From: Vitis vinifera
Taxonomy: Eukaryota; Streptophyta; Magnoliopsida; Vitales; Vitaceae
Assembly (NCBI RefSeq): GCF_030704535.1
Contig: NC_081817.1
Coordinates: 22,011,001 to 22,075,000, forward strand
DNA length: 64,000 bases
Reading direction: 5' to 3'
Part shown: positions 56,401 to 64,000 of the stretch, in pieces
Numbering within the stretch: position 1 is the stretch's first letter
Layout: every line of letters begins with the position of its first letter
Made by a program: the position numbers and the translations under genes
The notes under the pieces: generated by a model
Databases searched by the model: none
What the model saw: only the letters and a program-made list of their open reading frames with translations
Told to the model about the DNA's origin: nothing

Positions 56401-59042
56401 CTCACATTCTTCGTACCCTCCCAAATCTCCACTTATTTGGACTTTTTAAAATTTTTTGGGGCATGATATGACTTGGATGTTGTTTAAATAGGTCCGTTAC
56501 ACTTAGAAGGTGGTCAAATGATATCCGGAAAAATCGAAATCCAAAAATACTAAAAAATTCACAAGGGTACGAAGAATGTGAGGAATCCTCACATTCTTCG
56601 TACCCTCCCAATTCTCCACTTGTTTGGGCTTTTTTAAAATTTTTGGGGCATCATATCGCTTGGATGTTGTTTAAGTAGGTTCGTTACACTTATAAGGTGG
56701 TCAAATGACATCCGGAAAAATCGATATCAAAAAATACTAAAAAAATTCACAAGGTTATGAAGAATGTGAGGAATCCTCACATTCTTCGTACCCTCCCAAA
56801 TCTCCACTTATTTGGACTTTTTAAAAATTTTTGGGGCATCATATGGCTTGGATGTTGTTTAAGTAGGTTCGTTACACTTAGAAGGTGGTCAAATGATATC
56901 CGGAAAAATCGAAATCGAAAAATACTCAAAAATTCACAAGGGTATGAAGAATGTGAGGAATGCTCACATTCTTCGTACCCTCCCAATTCTCCACTTCTTT
57001 GGACTTTTTAAAATTTTTTAGGGCATCATATGGCTTGGATGTTGCTTGAATAGGTCCGTTACACTTAGAAAGTGGTCAAATGATATCCGGAAAAATCGAA
57101 ATCGAAAAATACTAAAAAATTCACAAGGGCACGATGAATGTGAGGAATCCTCACATTCTTCGTACCCTCCAAAATCTCCACTTCTTTGGACTTTTTAAAA
57201 TTTCGAGGGCCATCATATGGCTTGGATGTTTCTTGAATAGGTCCGTTACACTTAGAAGGTCGTCAAATGAAATCCGGAAAAATCGGAATCGAAAAATACT
57301 ACAAAATTCACAAGGGTACAAAGAAAGTGAGGAATCCTCACATTCTTCGTACCCTCCCAAATCTCCACTTATTTGGACTTTTTAAAATTTTTTGGGGCAT
57401 GATATGGCTTGGATGTTGTTTAAATAGGTCCGTTACACTTAGAAGGTGGTCAAATGATATCCGGAAAAATCGAAATCCAAAAATACTAAAAAATTCACAA
57501 GGGAACGAAGAATGTGAGGAATCCTCACATTCTTTGTACCCTCCCAAATCTCCACTTCTTTGGCCTTTTTAAAATTTTTTGGGGCATCATATTGCTTGGA
57601 TGTTGCTTGAATAGGTCCGTTACACTTAGGAGGTGTTCAAATGATATCCGGAAAAATCGAAATCAAAAATACTAAAAAATTCACAAGGGTACGAAGAATG
57701 TGAGGAATCCTCACATTCTTCGTACCCTCCCAATTCTCCACTTGTTTGGGCTTTTTAAAAATTTTTGGGGCATCATATGGCTTGGATGTTGTTTAAGTAG
57801 GTTCGTTACACTTAGAAGGTGGTCAAATGATATCGGGAAAAATCGAAATCGAAAAATACTCAAAAATTCACAAGGTTACGAAGAATGTGAGAAATCCTCA
57901 CATTCTTCGTACCCTCCCAATTCTCCACTTCTTTGGACTTTTTAAAATTTTTTAGGCCATCATATGGCTTGGATGTTGCTTGAATAGGTCCGTTACACTT
58001 AGAAAGTGGTCAAATGATATTCGGAAAAATCGAAATCGAAAAATACTAAAAAATTCACAAGGGTACGATGAATGTGAGGAATCCTCACATTCTTCGTACC
58101 CTCCCAAATCTCCACTTATTTGGACTTTTTAAAAATTTTTGGGGCATCATTTGGCTTGGATGTTGTTTAAGTAGGTTCGTTACACTTAGAAGGTGGTCAA
58201 ATGATATCCGGAAAAATCGAAATCGAAAAATACTCAAAAATTCACAAGGGTACGAAGAATGTGAGGAATCCTCAAATTCTTCGTACCTTCCCAATTCTCC
58301 ACTTCTTTGGACTTTTTAAAATTTTTTAGGGCATCATATGGCTTGGATGTTGCTTGAATAGGTCCGTTACACTTAGAAAGTGGTCAAATGATATTCGGAA
58401 AAATCGAAATCGAAAAATACTAAAAAATTCACAAGGGTACGATGAATGTGAGGAATCCTCACATTCTTCGTACCCTCCCAAATCTCCACTTCTTTGGACT
58501 TTTTAAAATTTCGAGGGCCATCATATGGCTTGGATGTTTCTAGAATAGGTCCGTTACACTTAGAAGGTGGTCAAATGAAATCCGGAAAAATCGGAATCGA
58601 AAAATACTAAAAAATTCACAAGGGTACAAAGAAAGTGAGGAATCCTCACATTCTTCGTACCCTCCCAAATCACCACTTCATTGGACTTTTTAAAATTTTT
58701 TGGGGCATGATATGGCTTGGATGTTGCTTGAATAGGTCCGTTACACTTAGGAGGTGTTCAAATGATATCCGGAAAAATCGAAATCCAAAATACTAAAAAA
58801 TTCACAAGGGTACGAAGAATGTGAGGAATCCTCACATTCTTCGTACCCTCCATATTCTCCACTTGTTTGGGCTTTTTTAAAATTTTATGGGCATCATATC
58901 GCTTGGATGTTGTTTAAGTAGGTTTGTTACACTTATAAGGTGGTCAAATGAGATCCGGAAAAATCGATATCGAAAAATACTAAAAAATTCACAAGGGTAC
59001 GAAGAATGTGAGGAATCCTCACATTCTTCGTACCCTCCCAAA
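53437..59042 (+). repeat. very recent 2,803-bp tandem duplication within the satellite
   Basis: About 53,437-56,239 is repeated at 56,240-59,042 with an exact offset of 2,803 bp. Rare variants are shared, such as GTTATGAAGAATG (53,952/56,755) and TAGGTCTGTAACAC (53,502/56,305). By eye I found one substitution (AGGGCATC near 55,154 versus AGGCCATC near 57,957). The length equals about fifteen monomers. Confidence 0.85.
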
Positions 59043-62000
59043 TCTCCACTTCTTTGGACTTTTTAAAATTTTTTGGGGCATGATATGGCTTGGATGTTGT
59101 TTAAATAGGTCTGTTACACTTAGAAGGTGGTCAAATGATATCCGGAAAAATCGAAATCCAAAAATACGAAAAAATTCACAAGGGTACGAAGAATGTGAGG
59201 AATCCTCACATTCTTCGTACCCTCCCAAATCTCCACTTCTTTGGACTTTTTAAAATTTCGTGGGCCATGATATGGCTTCGATGTTGCTTGAATAGGTCCG
59301 TTACACTTAGAAGGTGGTCAAATGATATCCGGAAAAATCGGAATCGAAAAATACTAAAAAATTCACAAGGGTACGAAGAATGTGAGGGTCGTACCCTCCC
59401 AAAACTCCACTTCTTTGGACTTTTTAAAATTTTTTGGGGCATGATATGGCTTGGATGTTGTTTAAATAGGTTCGTTACACTTAGAAGGTGGTCAAATGAA
59501 ATCTGGAAAAATCGGAATCGAAAAATACTAAAAAATTCACAAGGGTACGAAGAATGTGAGGAATCCTCACATTCTTCGTACCCTCCCAAAACTCCACTTC
59601 TTTGGACTTTTTAAAATTTTTTGGGGCATCATATGGCTTGGATGTTGCTTGAATAGGTCCATTACACTTAGAAGGTGGTCAAATGATATCCGAAAAAATC
59701 GAAATCCAAAAATACTAAAAAATTCACAAGGGTACGAAGAATGTGAGAAATCCTCACATTCTTCGTACCCTCCCAAATCTCCACTTATTTGGACTTTTTA
59801 AAATTTTTTGGGGCATCATATGGCTTGGATGTTGTTTAAGTAGGTTCGTTACACTTAGAAGGTGGTCAAATGATATCGGGAAAAATCGAAATCGAAAAAT
59901 ACTCAAAAATTCACAAGGTTACGAAGAATGTGAGGAATCCTCACATTCTTCGTACCCTCCGAAATCTCCACTTATTTGGACTTTTTAAAAATTTTTGGGG
60001 CATCATTTGGCTTGGATGTTGTTTAAGTAGGTTCATTACACTTAGAAGGTGGTCAAATGATATCCGGAAAAATCGAAATCGAAAAATACTCAAAAATTCA
60101 CAAGGGTACGAAGAATGTGAGGAATCCTCAAATTCTTCGTACCCTCCCAATTCTCCACTTCTTTGGACTTTTTAAAATTTTTTAGGGCATCATGTGGCTT
60201 GGATGTTGCTTGAATAGGTCCGTTACACTTAGAAAGTGGTCAAATGATATTCGGAAAAATCGAAATCGAAAAATACTAAAAAATTCACAAGGGTACGATG
60301 AATGTGAGGAATCCTCACATTCTTCGTACCCTCCCAAATCTCCACTTCTTTGGACTTTTTAAAATTTCGAGGGCCATCATATGGCTTGGATGTTTCTTGA
60401 ATAGGTCCGTTACACTTACAAGGCCGTCAAATGAAATCCGGAAAAATCGGAATCGAAAAATACTAAAAAATTCACAAGGGTACAAAGAAAGTGAGGAATC
60501 CTCACATTCTTCGTACCCTCCCAAATCTCCACTTATTTGGACTTTTTAAAATTTTTTGGGGCATGATATGACTTGGATGTTGTTTGAATAGGTCCGTTAC
60601 ACTTAGGAGGTGTTCAAATGATATCCGGAAAAATCGAAATCAAAAATACTAAAAAATTCACAAGGGTACGAAGAATGTGAGGAATCCTCACATTCTTCGT
60701 ACCCTCCCAATTCTCCCCTTGTTTGGGCTTTTTAAAAATTTTTGGGGCATCATATGGCTTGGATGTTGTTTAAGTAGGTTCGTTACACTTAGAAGGTGGT
60801 CAAATGATATCGGGAAAAATCGAAATCGAAAAATACTCAAAAATTCACAAGGGTACGAAGAATGTGAGGAATCCTCACATTCTTCGTACCCTCCCAATTC
60901 TCCACTTGTTTGGGCTTTTTTAAAATTTTTGGGGCATCATATCACTTGGATGTTGTTTAAGTAGGTTCGTTACACTTATAAGGTGGTCAAATGACATCCG
61001 GAAAAATCGATATCGAAAAATACTAAAAAATTCACAAGGTTACGAAGAATGTGAGGAATCCTCACATTCTTCGTACCCTCCCAAATCTCCACTTATTTGG
61101 ACTTTTTAAAACTTTTTGGGGCATCATATGGCTTGGATGTTGTTTAAGTAGGTTCGTTACACTTAGAAGGTGGTCAAATGATATCCGGAAAAATCGAAAT
61201 CGAAAAATACTCAAAAATTCACAAGGGTACGAAGAATGTGAGGAATCCTTACATTCTTCGTACCCTCCCAATTCTCCACTTGTTTGGGCTTTTTTAAAAT
61301 TTTTGGGGCATCATATCGCTTGGATGTTGTTTAAGTAGGTTTGTTACACTTATAAGGTGGTCAAATGAGATCCGGAAAAATCGATATCGAAAAATACTAA
61401 AAAATTCACAAGGGTACGAAGAATGTGAGGAATCCTCACATTCTTCGTACCCTCCCAAATCTCCACTTATTTGGACTTTTTAAAAATTTTTGGGGCATCA
61501 TATGGATTGGATGTTGTTTAAGTAGGTTCGTTACACTTAGAAGGTGGTCAAATGATATCCGGAAAAATCGAAATCGAAAAATACTCAAAAATTCACAAGG
61601 GTACGAAGAATGTGAGGAATCCTCAAATTCTTCGTACCCTCCCAATTCTCCACTTCTTTGGACTTTTTAAAATTTTTTAGGGCATCATATTGCTTGGATG
61701 TTGCTTGAATAGGTCCGTTACACTTAGAAAGTGGTCAAATGATATTCGGAAAAATCGAAATCGAAAAATACTAAAAAATTCACAAGGGTACGATGAATGT
61801 GAGGAATCCTCACATTCTTCGTACCCTCCCAAATCTCCACTTATTTGGACTTTTTAAAATTTTTTGGGCATGATATGACTTGGATGTTGTTTAAATAGGT
61901 CCGTTACACTTAGAAGGTGGTCAAATGATATCCGGAAAAATCGAAATCCAAAAATACTAAAAAATTCACAAGGGTACGAAGAATGTGAGGAATCCTCACA

Positions 62001-64000
62001 TTCTTCGTACCCTCCCAAATCTCCACTTCTTTGGACTTTTTAAAAATTTTTTGGGCATCATATGCCTTGGATGTTGCTTGAATAGGTCCGTTACACTTAG
62101 GAGGTGTTCAAATGATATCCGAAAAAATCGAAATCAAAAATACTAAAAAATTCACAAGGGTACGAAGAATGTGAGGAATCCTCACATTCTTCGTACCCTC
62201 CCAATTCTCCACTTGTTTGGGCTTTTTTAAAATTTTTGGGGCATCATATCGCTTGGATGTTGTTTAAGTAGGTTCGTTACACTTATAAGGTGGTCAAATG
62301 ACATCCGGAAAAATCGATATCGAAAAATACTAAAAAATTCACAAGGTTACGAAGAATGTGAGGAATCCTCACATTCTTCGTACCCTCCCAAATCTCCACT
62401 TATTTGGACTTTTTAAAAATTTTTGGGGCATCATATGGCTTGGATGTTGTTTAAGTAGGTTCGTTACACTTAGAAGGTGGTCAAATGATATCCGGAAAAA
62501 TCGAAATCGAAAAATACTCAAATATTCACAAGGGTACGAAGAATGTGAGGAATCCTCACATTCTTCGTACCCTCCCAATTCTCCACTTGTTTGGGCTTTT
62601 TTAAAATTTTTGGGGCATCATATGGCTTGGATGTTGTTTAAGTAGGTTCGTTACACTTAGAAGGTGGTCAAATGATATCGGGAAAAATCGAAATCGAAAA
62701 ATACTCAAAAATTCACAAGGTTACGAAGAATGTGAGGAATCCTCACATTCTTCGTACCCTCCGAAATCTCCACTTATTTGGACTTTTTAAAAATTTTTGG
62801 GGCATCATTTGGCTTGGATGTTGTTTAAGTAGGTTCGTTACACTTAGAAGGTGGTCAAATGATATCCGGAAAAATCGAAATCGAAAAATACTCAAAAATT
62901 CACAAGGGTACGAAGAATGTGAGGAATCCTCAAATTCTTCGTACCCTCCCAATTCTCCACTTCTTTGGACTTTTTAAAATTTTTTAGGGCATCATATGGC
63001 TTGGATGTTGCTTGAATAGGTCCGTTACACTTAGAAAGTGGTCAAATGATATCCGGAAAAATCGAAATCGAAAAATACTAAAAAATTCACAAGGGCACGA
63101 TGAATGTGAGGAATCCTCACATTCTTCGTACACTCCCAAATCTCCACTTCTTTGGACTTTTTAAAATTTCGAGGGCCATCATATGGCTTGGATGTTTCTT
63201 GAATAGGTCCGTTACACTTAGAAGGTCGTCAAATGAAATCCGGAAAAATCGGAATCGAAAAATACTAAAAAATTCACAAGGGTACAAAGAAAGTGAGGAA
63301 TCCTCACATTCTTCGTACACTCCCAAATCTCCACTTCTTTGGACTTTTTAAAATTTCGAGGGCCATCATATGGCTTGGATGTTTCTTGAATAGGTCCGTT
63401 ACACTTAGAAGGTCGTCAAATGAAATCCGGAAAAATCGGAATCGAAAAATACTAAAAAATTCACAAGGGCACAAAGAAAGTGAGGAATCCTCACATTCTT
63501 CGTACCCCCCCAAATCTCCACTTCTTTGGACTTTTTAAAATTTTTTGGGGCATGATATGGCTTGGATGTTGTTTAAATAGGTCTGTTACACTTAGAAGGT
63601 GGTCAAATGATATCCGGATAAATCGAAATCCAAAAATACGAAAAAATTCACAAGGGTACGAAGAATGTGAGGAATCCTCACATTCTTCGTACCCTCCCAA
63701 ATTTCCACTTCTTTGGACTTTTTAAAATTTTTTGGGGCATCATATGCCTTGGATGTTGCTTGAATAGGTCCGTTACACTTAGAAAGTGGTCAAATGATAT
63801 CCGGAAAAATCGAAATCGAAAAATACTCAAAAATTCACAAGGTTACGAAGAATGTGAGGAATCCTCACATTCTTCGTACCCTCCGAAATCTCCACTTATT
63901 TGGACTTTTTAAAAATTTTTGGGGCATCATTTGGCTTGGATGTTGTTTAAGTAGGTTCGTTACACTTAGAAGGTGGTCAAATGATATCCGGAAAAATCGA

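Larger units (their letters stand above)
47303..64000 (+). repeat. 187-bp satellite DNA array (about 89 monomers, continues past window)
   Basis: Head-to-tail monomers of 187 bp, with a 174-bp variant. Each contains TCCACTTCTTTGGAC or TCCACTTATTTGGAC, a variable AAAATTTTTTGGGGCATC or AAAATTTCGTGGGCCATC box, GGCTTGGATGTTG, CGTTACACTTAGAAGG, ATCCGGAAAAATCG and a 41-bp palindrome made of GGGTACGAAGAATGTGAGGA, one A, and the reverse complement. The monomer length is not a multiple of three, and both strands give repeated short open frames (69-139 codons) that simply track the monomer, so I do not call genes here. The left edge coincides with the middle of the palindrome. The length suits nucleosome spacing and the array could be centromeric or pericentromeric, which is inference. 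Confidence 0.95.

Noticed and set aside
47303..64000. Dozens of open frames of 69-159 codons on both strands with conserved repeated protein sequence
   Set aside because: They follow the satellite monomer exactly, occur on both strands at once, shift frame with each 187-bp step and have no upstream gene signals. They are by-products of the repeat.
47303..64000. CRISPR-like regular repeats
   Set aside because: The repeats are contiguous 187-bp satellite monomers without unique spacers, in a plant nuclear context.
47303..64000. CENP-B-box-like motif in the satellite
   Set aside because: TTCGTACCC and TCCGGAAAAATCG have only loose resemblance to the box; no convincing match was found.

Overview
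The window looks like a repeat-rich nuclear segment of a flowering plant. It is AT-rich, with plant-type GT-AG introns, fragments of nuclear genes for chloroplast proteins (CLPP6, VIPP1), plant FAR1/MULE and Ulp1 transposon genes, LINE relics and an integrated caulimovirid. The repeat style makes grapevine (Vitis) my best guess, but that is recognition and was not tested. No complete, clearly functional host gene is visible, and no rRNA, tRNA or CRISPR was seen.

Layout. 1-5.1 kb: non-coding sequence with old direct and inverted duplications. 5,099-9,004: a 3.9-kb element with 25-bp terminal inverted repeats that carries an ankyrin-gene piece and a transit-peptide-like ORF; it splits one arm of an inverted repeat. 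10.96-15.52 kb: a truncated integrated pararetrovirus (movement-protein-like, coat-like and protease-start regions) headed by a 0.64-kb inverted repeat of its own leader. 16.4-21.6 kb: a long, nearly open, multi-exon gene for an HMG-box plus Ulp1-type cysteine protease, with one stop just before the catalytic cysteine. 23.6-25.85 kb, minus strand: a FAR1/MULE transposase with one amber codon and a changed first catalytic position, flanked by arrays of ACCGGT hairpins. 29-43 kb: a mosaic of TE genes (two copies of a plant transposon-associated protein, two LINE pieces) and DNA-level fragments of host genes: CLPP6, a coiled-coil gene, VIPP1 and a tyrosine aminotransferase. ACCGGT-rich hairpin modules sit between several of these. 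44.3-46.9 kb: a diverged block of a 187-bp satellite with one inverted monomer. 47.3-64.0 kb and beyond the window: the main 187-bp satellite array, about 89 monomers, with a 41-bp perfect palindrome per monomer, a 735-bp higher-order repeat and a very recent 2.8-kb tandem duplication.

The most interesting signals are three. First, ACCGGT hairpin modules occur as arrays around a transposase and as single modules next to gene fragments and satellite edges. Second, the satellite monomer is framed by 20-bp inverted repeats and starts exactly at one of them, which suggests origin from a MITE-like element. Third, an HMG-box/Ulp1 gene lies tail to tail with a FAR1 transposase, possibly parts of one Mutator-like element.
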